Of a DNA stretch of 64,000 bases, positions 1-10,310 are shown in pieces. The stretch is taken from assembly GCF_000428125.1 (NCBI RefSeq), contig NZ_ATZI01000001.1:434001-498000 (forward strand), read 5' to 3'. Origin of the DNA: Bacteroides graminisolvens DSM 19988 = JCM 15093 (lineage in GTDB: Bacteria; Bacteroidota; Bacteroidia; Bacteroidales; Bacteroidaceae). Made by a program: the position numbers and the translations under genes. Below the pieces are notes generated by a model. That model did not search any database, had not been told where the DNA came from, and saw nothing but the letters and a program-made list of their open reading frames with translations. Numbering within the stretch: the stretch's first letter is position 1; every line of letters begins with the position of its first letter.

Positions 1-61
1 CTGCAATCTTGTTTCCGGCAGGTAGCAATAAACATAAAAATAATAACTTTCGTAAATTCAT
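1..61 (-). CDS. Partial secreted protein, N-terminal signal peptide only
   Basis: An ATG on the minus strand at 61-59 opens a frame that runs off the left edge. The 20 visible residues (MNLRKLLFLCLLLPAGNKIA) have a basic start followed by a leucine-rich core, as in a signal peptide, so the product is probably exported. A TATCTTTG -7 box lies 26 bases upstream of the ATG (87-94, minus). It is read in the same direction as the AraC gene behind it, so it could be the first gene of the next unit of the same PUL. No function can be assigned from 20 residues. Confidence 0.55.
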   Translation of the reverse strand, partial: MNLRKLLFLCLLLPAGNKIA

Positions 62-86
62 AATACTTCGTTTTTTAGTGATGCAA

Positions 87-94
87 CAAAGATA
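87..94 (-). promoter_or_regulatory. Bacteroides -7 promoter box for the left-edge gene
   Basis: The minus strand reads TATCTTTG, an exact match to the Bacteroides -7 consensus TAnnTTTG. It lies 26 bases upstream of the ATG at 61. No clear -33 TTTG sits at the usual 19-21 base spacing, so strength is uncertain. Confidence 0.45.
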
Positions 95-146
95 CAGTCC
101 CGAAGATTTTAAATAACTGACATAATAATGGCAAAAATGGTACTTT

Positions 147-1022
147 TTATGGTTTTTCTTTTCTACGGAACTCTCCAGGTGTTTTCTTTGTCAGTTTTCG
201 GAAGAAACGAATGAAGTAAGAAGTATCCTCGAAGCCAAGTGTCATGCCGATTTCGTTAATGCTGTGATCCGTGTACAATAATAGCTTCTTTGCTTCAATC
301 AGCAGAGCATGCTGAATGTGTTTGGTAACCGGAATGCCTGTGTCGTTTTTAACCCGTTCGTTGAGATAATTGGGTGTAATGCACAGTTTGTTGGCATAGA
401 AACTAGTTGAATGATGTACCCTGCCTTCTATGGATAATAGCTCCATGAAACGGTTTGTACAGCTTGTTGCTATATGATTGGGCTGACAAGGTATTTTTTC
501 AGAATAGATTCTGTCCAGATATTTAAGTACCTGATACAGAATAGCGCGGAGTAGGTGCTTGTCTTTATGTTGATAATTACTGATTTCCTTTTTAATTTGC
601 CCCAATAGCTGGTAGATGAGTAGATATTCTTCCTCGTTGAGTGAAAGCGATGCCCGATTTCCCTGCGCATTGAAGAAAGCAATATTCTTTAGAAAATTCA
701 TATCGTTAAAAAACGTCAGCAGAAATTCTTCTTCGAATATCAGTGCCACCCCGTCTTTAATTCCCTTTACATCCCATTGTCTGTAATCTCCGGGGCGGGT
801 AAAAATCACGTCGCGGGTCTTAACTGGGTATTCTTGTTCGTTAATAGAAAAATGTCCTTCTCCTTCGGTAATGAATGTTATGTCGTAATAGGTGAGCCGG
901 TGCAAAAGCTTTTGAGGCAGGTATTTTTTGATATTCTTCAGCGCCACAATATCAATAAGTAGCTCTGCTCCATACTTTGTTTTGTGGAAATTATACTCGG
1001 GTATAGCATTGGGTAAGGTCAT
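147..1022 (-). CDS. AraC-family transcriptional regulator
   Basis: This 291-residue protein has an N-terminal AraC-type sensing domain (about 1-150, with FITEGEGHF and the RPGDYRQW segment) and a C-terminal pair of helix-turn-helix motifs. The second motif includes INEIGMTLGFEDTSYFIRFFRKLTKKTP, split here as INEIGMTLGFEDTSYF and IRFFRKLTKKTP, ending near residue 285. The reading frame extends to 1055 but starts there with TTG; the ATG at 1022 is preferred. It has no signal peptide, so it acts in the cytoplasm. It diverges from the GH2 gene and lies at the PUL border, so it probably controls local glycan genes. Its ligand is unknown, and a role unrelated to the PUL is possible. Confidence 0.85.
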   Translation of the reverse strand: MTLPNAIPEYNFHKTKYGAELLIDIVALKNIKKYLPQKLLHRLTYYDITFITEGEGHFSINEQEYPVKTRDVIFTRPGDYRQWDVKGIKDGVALIFEEEFLLTFFNDMNFLKNIAFFNAQGNRASLSLNEEEYLLIYQLLGQIKKEISNYQHKDKHLLRAILYQVLKYLDRIYSEKIPCQPNHIATSCTNRFMELLSIEGRVHHSTSFYANKLCITPNYLNERVKNDTGIPVTKHIQHALLIEAKKLLLYTDHSINEIGMTLGFEDTSYFIRFFRKLTKKTPGEFRRKEKP

Positions 1023-1155
1023 ATAATGATGCCGTTTTATGTTTTTGCCACGCAATTTATAAAAAAAATGAAGTAATAATCCTGGTTTTATTGAATATAA
1101 TGCTAAAGTTCTATTTATTGGTTGTATAATTCTATTTTATATAGTGGAATCGCTA

Positions 1156-1163
1156 TATATTTG
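1156..1163 (+). promoter_or_regulatory. -7 promoter box ahead of the GH2 gene
   Basis: TATATTTG matches TAnnTTTG exactly and lies 30 bases upstream of the ATG at 1194. It falls inside the N-terminal extension of the longest reading frame (from 1122), which supports the later start. A -33 element is not obvious. Confidence 0.4.
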
Positions 1164-1193
1164 CTTTATCTAAAACTAATTTATTGTAATACT

Positions 1194-3011
1194 ATGAGAA
1201 GATTTATTGTTTTTCTATTATTTTTTATGTTCGCTATTATTGAAACCTTTGCGCAATGGAAAGCTGTAGGAAGTAGAATTAAAACGGAATGGTCTTCTCA
1301 GGTTGATCCTTCAAATGTTCTTTCTGAATATCCTAGACCCATCATGGAACGGGATAAATGGAAAAATTTAAATGGTTTATGGAACTATGCAATCATTAAT
1401 AAAGGCGAATCTCTACCTATTAAATTTGAAGGAGAGATTCTTGTACCTTTTGCTATAGAATCTTCATTATCGGGAGTTGGAAAACTAATTACAGAACAGC
1501 AGGAGCTTGTTTACCAACGATATTTTGAGATACCTTCATCTTGGAAAGGAAAATCTATTTTACTACATTTTGGCGCTGTTGACTGGAAGGCTGATGTATG
1601 GGTTAACAATATTAAAGTGGGCAGTCATACTGGTGGCTTTACCCCATTTTCATTCAATATCACATCTGCCATTTTAGCAAAAGGCAAGAATTGTGTTGTG
1701 GTTAAAGTTTGGGATCCTACAGATAAATCATCTCAACCACGAGGTAAACAGGTGAGTAAGCCAGAGGGAATTTGGTATACGCCTGTTACTGGTATTTGGC
1801 AAACAGTATGGATAGAACCTGTTTCTAATGCATACATCGAAAGTTTACATATCACTCCTGATATTGATAATCACTTGCTTATTGTAAAGACAGAGTTGGA
1901 AGGAAGCATTAATGCTGATGTAATAGAAGTAGAAGTTTATGATGATGAGAACTTGATATTAACAGAGAAAAGTATTTATTCTCAGCCCGTAGAGATTGTA
2001 ATGCCTCAAAATGTAAAGTTATGGAGTCCGGATTCACCATTCCTTTATAAATTGAAGATTCGTTTGAAGAAGGGTAACGAAATACTAGATGCTGTTGAGA
2101 GTTATGCAGCGATGCGCAAGTATTCTGTACGTCGTGACTCTCATGGTATTGTTCGTCTGGAGTTGAATAATAAAGCATTATTCCAATTTGGAACTTTAGA
2201 TCAAGGTTGGTGGCCCGATGGACTTTATACAGCACCAACAGATGATGCCATGTTGTATGATATAAAAAAAACAAAAGATTTTGGATTTAATATGATTCGA
2301 AAGCATATTAAAGTAGAACCTGCTCGCTGGTATACACATTGTGACAGACTTGGTATTATAGTTTGGCAAGATATGCCTAGCGGTGATAGCAATCCTCAAT
2401 GGCAAAATCGAAAGTATTTTGATGGCATTGAAATGAAACGTTCATTATCATCTGAGGCTATTTATCGTAAAGAATGGAAAGAAATAATAGACTGTCTATA
2501 TTCATACCCTTGTATTAGTACTTGGGTACCATTTAATGAAGCATGGGGACAGTTCAAAACAGCTGAAGTTGCGGACTGGACGAAACAATATGACCCCACC
2601 CGTTTAGTAAATCCGGCCAGCGGAGGGAATCATTATACTTGTGGAGATATTCTTGATCTTCACAATTATCCGGCACCTGAATTGTATCTTTATGACGCTC
2701 AAAGGGCAACTGTACTTGGCGAATACGGAGGTATAGGTTTAGTTTTAAAAGATCATGTTTGGGAACCTGATAGAAACTGGGGATACGTGCAGTTTAATTC
2801 TTCAACAGAAGCAACTGATGAATATATAAAGTATGCTGAAAAGCTTTATCGACTTATTGAGAAAGGTTTTTCTGCTGCCGTTTACACCCAAATAACCGAT
2901 GTTGAAGTTGAAGTGAATGGCTTAATGACATATGATCGTAAAGTAATAAAACTGGATGAAGAACGGATTAAAAGAGTGAATTCTCGTATTTGTAATGCGT
3001 TAGAAAAATAA
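1194..3011 (+). CDS. GH2 family glycoside hydrolase (beta-galactosidase/glucuronidase-like)
   Basis: This is a secreted 605-residue GH2 enzyme. A signal peptide (MRRFIVFLLFFMFAIIETFA) precedes a sugar-binding jelly roll (about 25-180), an Ig-like domain (about 190-290) and a TIM barrel. The expected acid/base Glu lies in FNEAWGQ (E449) and the nucleophile in LGEYGG (E510). The frame extends to 1122, but the 24 extra residues precede the signal peptide and overlap a promoter box, so ATG 1194 is chosen. It ends 18 bases before the hybrid two-component gene, so the two are probably cotranscribed. GH2 covers beta-galactosidase, glucuronidase, mannosidase and arabinosidase; sequence reading alone does not settle which. 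Base composition is very AT-rich. Confidence 0.85.
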   Translation: MRRFIVFLLFFMFAIIETFAQWKAVGSRIKTEWSSQVDPSNVLSEYPRPIMERDKWKNLNGLWNYAIINKGESLPIKFEGEILVPFAIESSLSGVGKLITEQQELVYQRYFEIPSSWKGKSILLHFGAVDWKADVWVNNIKVGSHTGGFTPFSFNITSAILAKGKNCVVVKVWDPTDKSSQPRGKQVSKPEGIWYTPVTGIWQTVWIEPVSNAYIESLHITPDIDNHLLIVKTELEGSINADVIEVEVYDDENLILTEKSIYSQPVEIVMPQNVKLWSPDSPFLYKLKIRLKKGNEILDAVESYAAMRKYSVRRDSHGIVRLELNNKALFQFGTLDQGWWPDGLYTAPTDDAMLYDIKKTKDFGFNMIRKHIKVEPARWYTHCDRLGIIVWQDMPSGDSNPQWQNRKYFDGIEMKRSLSSEAIYRKEWKEIIDCLYSYPCISTWVPFNEAWGQFKTAEVADWTKQYDPTRLVNPASGGNHYTCGDILDLHNYPAPELYLYDAQRATVLGEYGGIGLVLKDHVWEPDRNWGYVQFNSSTEATDEYIKYAEKLYRLIEKGFSAAVYTQITDVEVEVNGLMTYDRKVIKLDEERIKRVNSRICNALEK

Positions 3012-3029
3012 TTTTTTGAAAATGACTAT

Positions 3030-6000
3030 ATGATATCAAAAATGGTAAGATTATTCCTTTTTTTGTGCATAATGGCTTCATTGCCTTCCTATGCGCAAAA
3101 TAATATTCATTATTATTTTAGAACTTTAGATATAAGAAACGGGCTCTCTCAAAATACTGTTTATCAGATTCTACAAGATAAAAATGGTTTCATGTGGGTA
3201 GGGACCAAAGATGGTTTGAATAGATATGACGGCCTTTCTTTTCGGGTTTATAAGAAGGAAAATTCAACCTTAGGAAAGAATTTTATCACGGCACTTTATG
3301 AGGACCATAAAGGGAATATTTGGGTGGGTACTGATGGGGGAGTTTATATCTATAACCCAAAATTAGATTCTTTTTCAGCTTTCAATCAAGTTAGTAACAG
3401 CGGAATATGTATAAAGGATTTTGTGACTATGATAGGAGGTGATGAACACAATAATATTTGGATATCAGTAGAAAATCAAGGCCTATTTTCCTATCGTGAT
3501 GTTGGTAAGGAGTTGACTAATTATTTGGGGAATTCAGGTTTAGCCAATGTGACTCGTTTTTGGCTTAGTGGAAAGACCTGTTGGCTAGCTTTATATGCTG
3601 ATAATCTTTACTATTCAAAAGATAATTTTAAAACAGCTTTAAAACCATTTAGAAATTCTGAAGGGGAAGAAATATTTAAAGGTGACATAATAAATTGGCA
3701 AGTAAATGGACCGCATAATTGTGTTTACGTTGCTTCAGTCAATGGCTTAACTGAAATAAATCAGACAAGCGGTAAAACCAGAAGGCTATTGAATGCATAC
3801 GTTCGTACGCTACAGTTTAAATCAGATGATGAGTTGTGGGCAGGAACAGAAACCGGCTTATACATTTATAACTTAACAAGAGATGTGTTAACTCATGTGA
3901 CGGTTCCCAATCAAGATGATTCTTATGCATTATCTGATAATGCCATTTATTCTCTTTGCCGTGACAAGGAAAACGGTATGTGGATTGGTTCATACTTTGG
4001 AGGAGTCAACTACTATCCCTATCAATGGACTTATTTTGAGAAGTTTTATCCCAGAGATGATTTGAAACATTTTGGTCGTAGAGTTCGAGAAATTTGTGAA
4101 AGTAATGATGGGACATTGTGGATTGGAACAGAAGATAAAGGTTTGTTTAACTTTAATCCAATGACAGGTAAGATTGAACCTTTCGAACATCCTGCGATTT
4201 ATAAAAACGTACATGGACTCTGCTTAGATGAAGATGAACTATGGGTTGGAACTTTCTCGGGGGGCTTGAATAGAGTGAATTTACGAACAAAGCAAGTTAA
4301 ACACTATTCCAAAGGTGATACTGAAAACTCAATGATGGCTAACGATGCTTTTACAATTTGTAAAACAGCCTCAAAAGATATTTGGATAGGAACAACCTCA
4401 GGCTTACTAAAATACAATCGAAGTACAGATGATTTTATGCGCATTCCTCAACTTAGAAACATGTTTACTTATGATATATTAGAAGATTTCAATGGTAATC
4501 TTTGGTTTGCTACTTTCTCTAATGGTGTATTTTGTTATAATGTACGTAACCGTAGATGGAAAAATTATCAATTTGATAAGAATAATCCTTCTTCATTGCC
4601 TTATAATAAGGTTATAGGTATTTATGAAGATAATAAGAAACGTTTATGGTTTATGACTTTAGGCGAAGGTTTTTGCCGATATAACCCTCAGACAGACAAT
4701 TTTACCCGCTACAATATGTCGCAAGGATTTCCTAGTAATACCATTTATGAAATGATTGATGACAACAAAGGGAATTTATGGATTACAACAAATAATGGCT
4801 TAGTCTGTTTTAACCCGGAAGCAGATACTAAACGAGTATATACAACTGCAAATGGCTTGTTAAGTAATCAATTCAATTTTCAATCGGCATTTCGAGATAA
4901 AAAAGGACGCATTTACTTAGGAAGCATAAATGGATTTATTGTTTTTGATCCTGAGACATTTGTCGAAAATAGTTTTCTTCCTCCTATCGTTATTACTGAT
5001 TTTTATTTGTTTAATAAACGTCTTTCAGTAGAGAGTCCAGACTCTCCTCTGAAAGGCAGCATTACATATTTGGACGAAATAGAACTTGACGCTAATCAGA
5101 ATTCATTTTCTCTTCAAGTTGCTGCACTAAGCTATCAGGCTCCTGAAATGAATCGTTTAGAATATAAATTGGAAGGGTTTGACCGTGAATGGTATGCTGT
5201 TGGACGCAATTCTATTATTAATTATTCAAACCTGCCTTACGGAACTTATGTACTTCACATCAAAGGCTCTAATAGTGATGGAAAGTGGAATGCGGTAGAG
5301 AAAATTTTAAATATACGTATTCGCCCGCCATTTTATTTATCGCCGTGGGCTTATGCTGTTTACATTATACTTACTCTTTGCTCTTTGTTGAGTCTTATTG
5401 TGTTTTTTAGAAAAAGAACACGGCAAAAACATGTTCAAACAATGGAGAGGTTTGAACGTGAAAAGGAGAGAGAATTATACACCGCAAAGATTGACTTTTT
5501 TACGAATGTAGCTCATGAAATTCGTACTCCACTTACATTAATTAAAAGTCCATTAGAAAATGTTTTGACTTCTCGTTCTATTTCTGAGGATATAAAGGAT
5601 GATCTTGAAATAATGGATCTTAATACTAATCGCCTGCTTGATCTAGTAAATCAGTTGCTTGACTTCCGTAAAACAGAGACACAAGGTTTTCAATTAAACC
5701 TTATAGAGTGTAATATTCCTGATATTTTGCAGAAAACATATAGGCGATTCAAACCTATGGCAAGACAGAAAGGTCTTGAACTTACTGTTGATTCTCCCGA
5801 AACATTATTTGCTTCTGTTGATGAGGAGGCTCTGACTAAAATAATTAGTAATTTGCTTACTAATGCTATTAAGTACTCTGATAAGCAAATATGGATTAAG
5901 CTTTATGCTGAAAACAGTGAACTATATTTATCGATGTGTAATGATGGGAATATAGTACCGTTGGAAATGCGTGATGAAATCTTTAAGCCATTTATACAAT

Positions 6001-6983
6001 ATAAAGCGGGAGTGCTGAATACGGCTTCTGGTACTGGCATCGGATTGGCTTTGGCGCGCTCTTTGGCTGAATTACACGGAGGAACGCTTCACATGAATAA
6101 TTCTTTAGATAATAATTGTTTTTTGTTGATGCTTCCGCTTGAGCATGTTCATTCAATGAATCTCAAGATCAATAAAACAGAATCAGATGAAGATAATTTG
6201 AAAGAATACGCATTACAAGTTCAGACCGGAATGTTCCGTTATACATTGTTGGTCGTTGAGGACAGTCTTGAAATGCAGGCTTTTATAGTCAAACAATTAT
6301 CTTCTGAGTATCAGGTGTTGACGGCAGAAAATGGTGTAGAAGCGTTGACAATTTTAGAAGAAAATACGATCAATCTTGTTATATCAGATATTATGATGCC
6401 TGAGATGGATGGACTAGAGCTGTGTGAGCGTTTGAAGTCCGAACTTGATTACAGTCATATCCCAATTATTCTGCTTACTGCTAAAACAACTCTTCAGGCA
6501 AAGATTGAAGGGATGAAACTAGGTGCTGATGCTTATATAGAAAAACCATTTTCAGTTGAGTACCTAAAAGTTTGTGTCTCTAATCTTTTAAATAATCGGG
6601 AGAAACTCCGGGCTTCATTTTTGCATTCTCCTTTTGTGCAAACTAATAGTATGGCCATGACCAAAGCTGATGAAGCTTTCCTAAAAACATTAAACGAAAT
6701 AGTTATTGCTAACTTGCAAAATCCCGATTTCTGTTTAGATGATATGTCTAGTCTGCTAAATATGAGCCGATCAAGCTTAAACAGAAAAATAAAAGGTATT
6801 TTAGATATGACTCCTAATGATTATATTCGTCTTGAACGTCTCAAAAAAGCGGCCCAGCTTTTGAATGAAGGTGAGTGCAAGATTAATGAAGTGTGCTACA
6901 TGACCGGATTTAATACACCGTCTTATTTTACTAAATGTTTTCAAAAACAGTTCGGTGTCTTACCTAAAGATTTTGTGAAATAA
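3030..6983 (+). CDS. Hybrid two-component system sensor/regulator (HTCS)
   Basis: This 1317-residue protein fuses sensor and response regulator in one chain, the standard PUL activator of Bacteroides. After a signal peptide come many beta-propeller (Reg_prop) repeats with the W-x-G-T pattern (about 30-650), a Y_Y_Y domain (about 690-760) and one membrane segment (about 770-790). Then come a HisKA domain with NVAHEIRTPL (H829), a HATPase with GTGIGLALA, a receiver with DIMMPEMDG (D1120) and a C-terminal AraC-type helix-turn-helix (about 1215-1315). The periplasmic propeller would bind a glycan breakdown product and the last domain would activate the adjacent SusC promoter. ATG 3042 is a possible alternative start. 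Confidence 0.95.
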   Translation: MISKMVRLFLFLCIMASLPSYAQNNIHYYFRTLDIRNGLSQNTVYQILQDKNGFMWVGTKDGLNRYDGLSFRVYKKENSTLGKNFITALYEDHKGNIWVGTDGGVYIYNPKLDSFSAFNQVSNSGICIKDFVTMIGGDEHNNIWISVENQGLFSYRDVGKELTNYLGNSGLANVTRFWLSGKTCWLALYADNLYYSKDNFKTALKPFRNSEGEEIFKGDIINWQVNGPHNCVYVASVNGLTEINQTSGKTRRLLNAYVRTLQFKSDDELWAGTETGLYIYNLTRDVLTHVTVPNQDDSYALSDNAIYSLCRDKENGMWIGSYFGGVNYYPYQWTYFEKFYPRDDLKHFGRRVREICESNDGTLWIGTEDKGLFNFNPMTGKIEPFEHPAIYKNVHGLCLDEDELWVGTFSGGLNRVNLRTKQVKHYSKGDTENSMMANDAFTICKTASKDIWIGTTSGLLKYNRSTDDFMRIPQLRNMFTYDILEDFNGNLWFATFSNGVFCYNVRNRRWKNYQFDKNNPSSLPYNKVIGIYEDNKKRLWFMTLGEGFCRYNPQTDNFTRYNMSQGFPSNTIYEMIDDNKGNLWITTNNGLVCFNPEADTKRVYTTANGLLSNQFNFQSAFRDKKGRIYLGSINGFIVFDPETFVENSFLPPIVITDFYLFNKRLSVESPDSPLKGSITYLDEIELDANQNSFSLQVAALSYQAPEMNRLEYKLEGFDREWYAVGRNSIINYSNLPYGTYVLHIKGSNSDGKWNAVEKILNIRIRPPFYLSPWAYAVYIILTLCSLLSLIVFFRKRTRQKHVQTMERFEREKERELYTAKIDFFTNVAHEIRTPLTLIKSPLENVLTSRSISEDIKDDLEIMDLNTNRLLDLVNQLLDFRKTETQGFQLNLIECNIPDILQKTYRRFKPMARQKGLELTVDSPETLFASVDEEALTKIISNLLTNAIKYSDKQIWIKLYAENSELYLSMCNDGNIVPLEMRDEIFKPFIQYKAGVLNTASGTGIGLALARSLAELHGGTLHMNNSLDNNCFLLMLPLEHVHSMNLKINKTESDEDNLKEYALQVQTGMFRYTLLVVEDSLEMQAFIVKQLSSEYQVLTAENGVEALTILEENTINLVISDIMMPEMDGLELCERLKSELDYSHIPIILLTAKTTLQAKIEGMKLGADAYIEKPFSVEYLKVCVSNLLNNREKLRASFLHSPFVQTNSMAMTKADEAFLKTLNEIVIANLQNPDFCLDDMSSLLNMSRSSLNRKIKGILDMTPNDYIRLERLKKAAQLLNEGECKINEVCYMTGFNTPSYFTKCFQKQFGVLPKDFVK

Positions 6984-7288
6984 CAAACGGATTGATTACA
7001 AAGATAGAACAATTGAGTCACATATCGTAGTATGCCCGACAAGAGGCGTTTTTTGGATTTATAGTTGTATAGATTGATAAGATATTTGCATCTTGTTTTA
7101 TTAGATGAAGATATCTTTGAATCCGAAAAACCAATCAAATTGTGATACTATGAACCAGAAGCCTATGACGTAAAATTCCAATCAAGTACCTGTCTCTAAC
7201 TAAATTATAAAGACAGGATTCTTTTCTCAAAATTGTAACCCAAAGCGGAATCTGTTTTCCGCATAGTTCAAAATCTAATTCTATAAAG
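6984..7288. other. Intergenic region between HTCS and susC, probable PUL promoter
   Basis: This 305-base AT-rich gap holds no gene. The best promoter signal is TATCTTTG at 7112-7119 (plus), an exact TAnnTTTG box about 170 bases before the SusC ATG, leaving a long leader. The HTCS would be expected to bind just upstream of it. A second TATCTTTG at 6999-7006 is on the minus strand, where no gene follows. Confidence 0.45.
7112..7119 (+). promoter_or_regulatory. -7 promoter box for the susC operon
   Basis: Exact TAnnTTTG match (TATCTTTG). The spacing to candidate -33 TTTG/TTG elements (16 or 23 bases) is off the usual 19-21, which suits an activator-dependent promoter. Confidence 0.4.
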
Positions 7289-10288
7289 ATGATCAGGAAA
7301 ATTTTATTCTTATTATTTGTTGTTTCCGCAGTTACAGTCTACGCACAAGAAGTGACGATTACGGGTACTGTAACAGATGTAAATAACGAGCCTTTGACAG
7401 GTGTAAATGTCATTGTCAAAGGTACTACGATGGGTGCTATTACTGATGTTGAGGGGAATTTCTCCCTTAATGGAAAGAAGGGCAGCATACTTGTTTTCTC
7501 CTATATCGGTATGCTTAATAGCGAACTACCCTACAAAGGCAGTCCAATGCGTGTTGTGATGAAAGACGATGCAAAGACATTAGAGGAAGTTGTCGTTATT
7601 GGATATCAAACCGTGAAAAAGTCAGATTTGACAGGAGCTGTAGCTGTTGTCGACACCAAGGAAATGAAGAAGAGTGCAGCAGGAACAATTGTAAGTCAGT
7701 TGCAAGGTTTGGCTAGTGGAGTGAATGTACGCAGTACCGGTAGAGCGGGTGCAGATGCCTCCATTGAAATCCGTGGTATAGGATCTTTAAGCAACAACTC
7801 TCCTTTATGGGTCGTTGACGGAATGATAACAGATCCGGGTGTGGACTTCAATCCTTCGGATGTAGAGTCTATTCAAATTCTAAAAGATGCTTCGGCTGCT
7901 GCAATTTACGGTTCAAGAGCTGCTAATGGAGTAATCATTGTTACTACTAAGAAAGGGACGAAAGGCCCGATGAAAGTGAATGTAAGTGCCAAGGAAACAT
8001 TTGAATGGAGTCCGAAATATGATTTGATGAATGCGGCAGAATACATTAAGTATAATGACATTGCTTATAAAGAAGCAATTAAAGATGGTATTGCTTCTGT
8101 TACTACTACTCAACAACATTCATCTTATGACACTAACTGGCAGGATGAAGTTTTGAAAACGGCTTTGGTTCAGGATTATAACGTGTCGCTCTCTGGTGGT
8201 GGTGATTCGGGAAGCTATTTCGTGTCGGCAGGATACTATAATAATGATGGCGTTTCTTATGGAAACACCTTTGATCGATACAGTTTCCGTGTAAACACGC
8301 AAGGGAAAAAAGGCTGGTTCTCTTTTGGCGAAAATATGGCTTATTCGCTTACAAATACAGATCCTAATCAGACAAATACATATAATGATTTCCTGCGCAT
8401 GATGCCTACTATTCCCTTGTATGATGAAAATAATCCCGGAGGATATGGCTACGGTGATGCTGCTAAGTATAATACATTTGGAACAAACCCTATTGCGCGT
8501 GAGAACCTGGAAGAACGTCATATCAGACAAAACCGACTGAATGGCTCTTTGTGGTTGGAATTCAAACCTTTCGATTTTCTGTCTTATAAGTTTAATGGAG
8601 GAGTTGATCTTTACTTCTATGAAAACTCATGGTTCCGGGGAGAAGGAAACTGGACTCAGAATCAGGAACATCGTGACCCTGAAGGGCAAAAAGCTCGTGA
8701 CAATACTTATAATATGTTAGTGGAGCACACGTTGAATTTCAATAAAGATTTTGGAAAACATCATGTTGATGCTGTATTAGGTACAACATATCAAAAGCAC
8801 GAGTGGGAAGGCTTGTGGGCTTCTCGTTTGAACTTTCCTCTTTTAGGTGATGGTAGCTATCTTGAAGTTTTGAATGCCGGACAAAGTAATCAACAAAATT
8901 CAAACAGTATTAGCAAGAATGCTATGATATCTTATTTGGGGCGTGCCAATTATAATTACGATGATAAGTACTATCTGACTGCAACTTTTCGGCGCGATGG
9001 AACTTCACGTTTAACCAAGGAAAATCGTTGGGGAACATTTCCTTCTTTTTCTGCTGCCTGGAGAATATCAAAAGAGAAATTTTTCAACTTACCTTGGGTG
9101 AATGATTTAAAAATAAGAGGAAACTGGGGCCGTTTAGGAAGTTCCTCCATTGGTGACTGGGATTATTTGGGAACCATAAACCAAAGTATTGTAACTGTCT
9201 TTGGCGGAGCGGTGGTTCCTGGGTCTACTCAAGTGAAAATAGTAAATAGTGGACTTGTTTGGGAAACAAAAGAAACCGTCAATATCGGTTTTGATGCTAG
9301 TTTTCTGAAACAGCGTCTTACACTTAGTGCTGAATATTATCATTCAAAGACGAAAGATGTACTGACAGATATGCCAATAGCAATATCTACTGGTAACCAA
9401 GGAGGAGCTCCGAAAGCCAATGCTGCTAGCCTTAAGAATCAGGGCTTCGAATTGAGTCTTGGTTGGAGAGATCAAATAGGAGATCTTAAATATAGTGCAA
9501 TAATGAATGTTACCACCTTAAGCAATAAGGTCATTGATTTAGGTTACGGAAAAGGACAAGTCGACTCAGGGCAAGCCAGAACCGTTCTTGGACAATCTTT
9601 AGCAGAGTTTTATTTATACAAGACTGATGGCATTTTTAAGTCACAAGAGGATATTGATAATTACATCACTTCGGGAGGGCAACCAATACTTATTAATGGT
9701 AAACGTCCTCAGCTTGGAGATGTGAAATATATGGATGAAGATGATAATGGCCAGATAACTGCTGAGGATCGTCAATTCTGTGGAAGTCCGTGGGCGAAGA
9801 TGCAACTATCACTTGTACTTAATGCTGAGTGGAGAAACTTTGATTTTAGTATGATGTGGAATGGGCAATTCGGAAATAAAATTTATAATGTAGCCCAATG
9901 GCAGGGACGTTTATTCTCTGATAATTCCAATTACATTCGCTTTAAGAAAGGAGAAGAACCGTATCAGGTCAATCCCAATTCAAATACACCTCGTATCATT
10001 TACGGAGATCAGCGTAATTCTATGGATGCCGACCGGTTCCTTGAAAATGGTTCTTATCTCAGAATGAAGAATGTTTCTGTGGGTTATAATTTCAAGAAAG
10101 AGTGGCTTACTAACTTGGGGATTGAGAAACTACGCCTGTTTGCAACCGGAAGTAACCTGATAACATTTACCGGATATTCAGGTCTCGACCCTGATTTCGT
10201 TAATACGAATATATGGAATAGTGGAACAGATAGTTTTTCATATCCTAATACTCGTTCTGTTATGTTCGGTCTTGATTTGACTTTTTAA
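7289..10288 (+). CDS. SusC-like TonB-dependent outer-membrane transporter
   Basis: This 999-residue outer-membrane protein imports oligosaccharides with the SusD partner. A signal peptide (ending ...TVYAQ) is followed by a carboxypeptidase-regulatory-like domain (about 22-100, GTVTDVNNEPLTGVNV). The plug starts with VVVIGYQTVKKSDLTGAV and includes the conserved IEIRGIGSL and ANGVIIVTTKKG segments, and a 22-strand barrel ends in a terminal Phe (GLDLTF). The length is normal for SusC. It lies 22 bases upstream of susD and downstream of the HTCS. Substrate cannot be read from the sequence; the neighbouring GH43 genes suggest an arabinosyl-containing chain. Confidence 0.95.
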   Translation: MIRKILFLLFVVSAVTVYAQEVTITGTVTDVNNEPLTGVNVIVKGTTMGAITDVEGNFSLNGKKGSILVFSYIGMLNSELPYKGSPMRVVMKDDAKTLEEVVVIGYQTVKKSDLTGAVAVVDTKEMKKSAAGTIVSQLQGLASGVNVRSTGRAGADASIEIRGIGSLSNNSPLWVVDGMITDPGVDFNPSDVESIQILKDASAAAIYGSRAANGVIIVTTKKGTKGPMKVNVSAKETFEWSPKYDLMNAAEYIKYNDIAYKEAIKDGIASVTTTQQHSSYDTNWQDEVLKTALVQDYNVSLSGGGDSGSYFVSAGYYNNDGVSYGNTFDRYSFRVNTQGKKGWFSFGENMAYSLTNTDPNQTNTYNDFLRMMPTIPLYDENNPGGYGYGDAAKYNTFGTNPIARENLEERHIRQNRLNGSLWLEFKPFDFLSYKFNGGVDLYFYENSWFRGEGNWTQNQEHRDPEGQKARDNTYNMLVEHTLNFNKDFGKHHVDAVLGTTYQKHEWEGLWASRLNFPLLGDGSYLEVLNAGQSNQQNSNSISKNAMISYLGRANYNYDDKYYLTATFRRDGTSRLTKENRWGTFPSFSAAWRISKEKFFNLPWVNDLKIRGNWGRLGSSSIGDWDYLGTINQSIVTVFGGAVVPGSTQVKIVNSGLVWETKETVNIGFDASFLKQRLTLSAEYYHSKTKDVLTDMPIAISTGNQGGAPKANAASLKNQGFELSLGWRDQIGDLKYSAIMNVTTLSNKVIDLGYGKGQVDSGQARTVLGQSLAEFYLYKTDGIFKSQEDIDNYITSGGQPILINGKRPQLGDVKYMDEDDNGQITAEDRQFCGSPWAKMQLSLVLNAEWRNFDFSMMWNGQFGNKIYNVAQWQGRLFSDNSNYIRFKKGEEPYQVNPNSNTPRIIYGDQRNSMDADRFLENGSYLRMKNVSVGYNFKKEWLTNLGIEKLRLFATGSNLITFTGYSGLDPDFVNTNIWNSGTDSFSYPNTRSVMFGLDLTF

Positions 10289-10310
10289 CTTATCAATTTA
10301 GCTTAATATT

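Noticed and set aside
1122-1193. Longer N-terminus of the first GH2 gene
   Set aside because: It would put 24 residues before a clear signal peptide and overlap a promoter -7 box.
6999-7006. TATCTTTG box on the minus strand between HTCS and susC
   Set aside because: No minus-strand gene follows and no -33 element is present; probably chance in AT-rich DNA.
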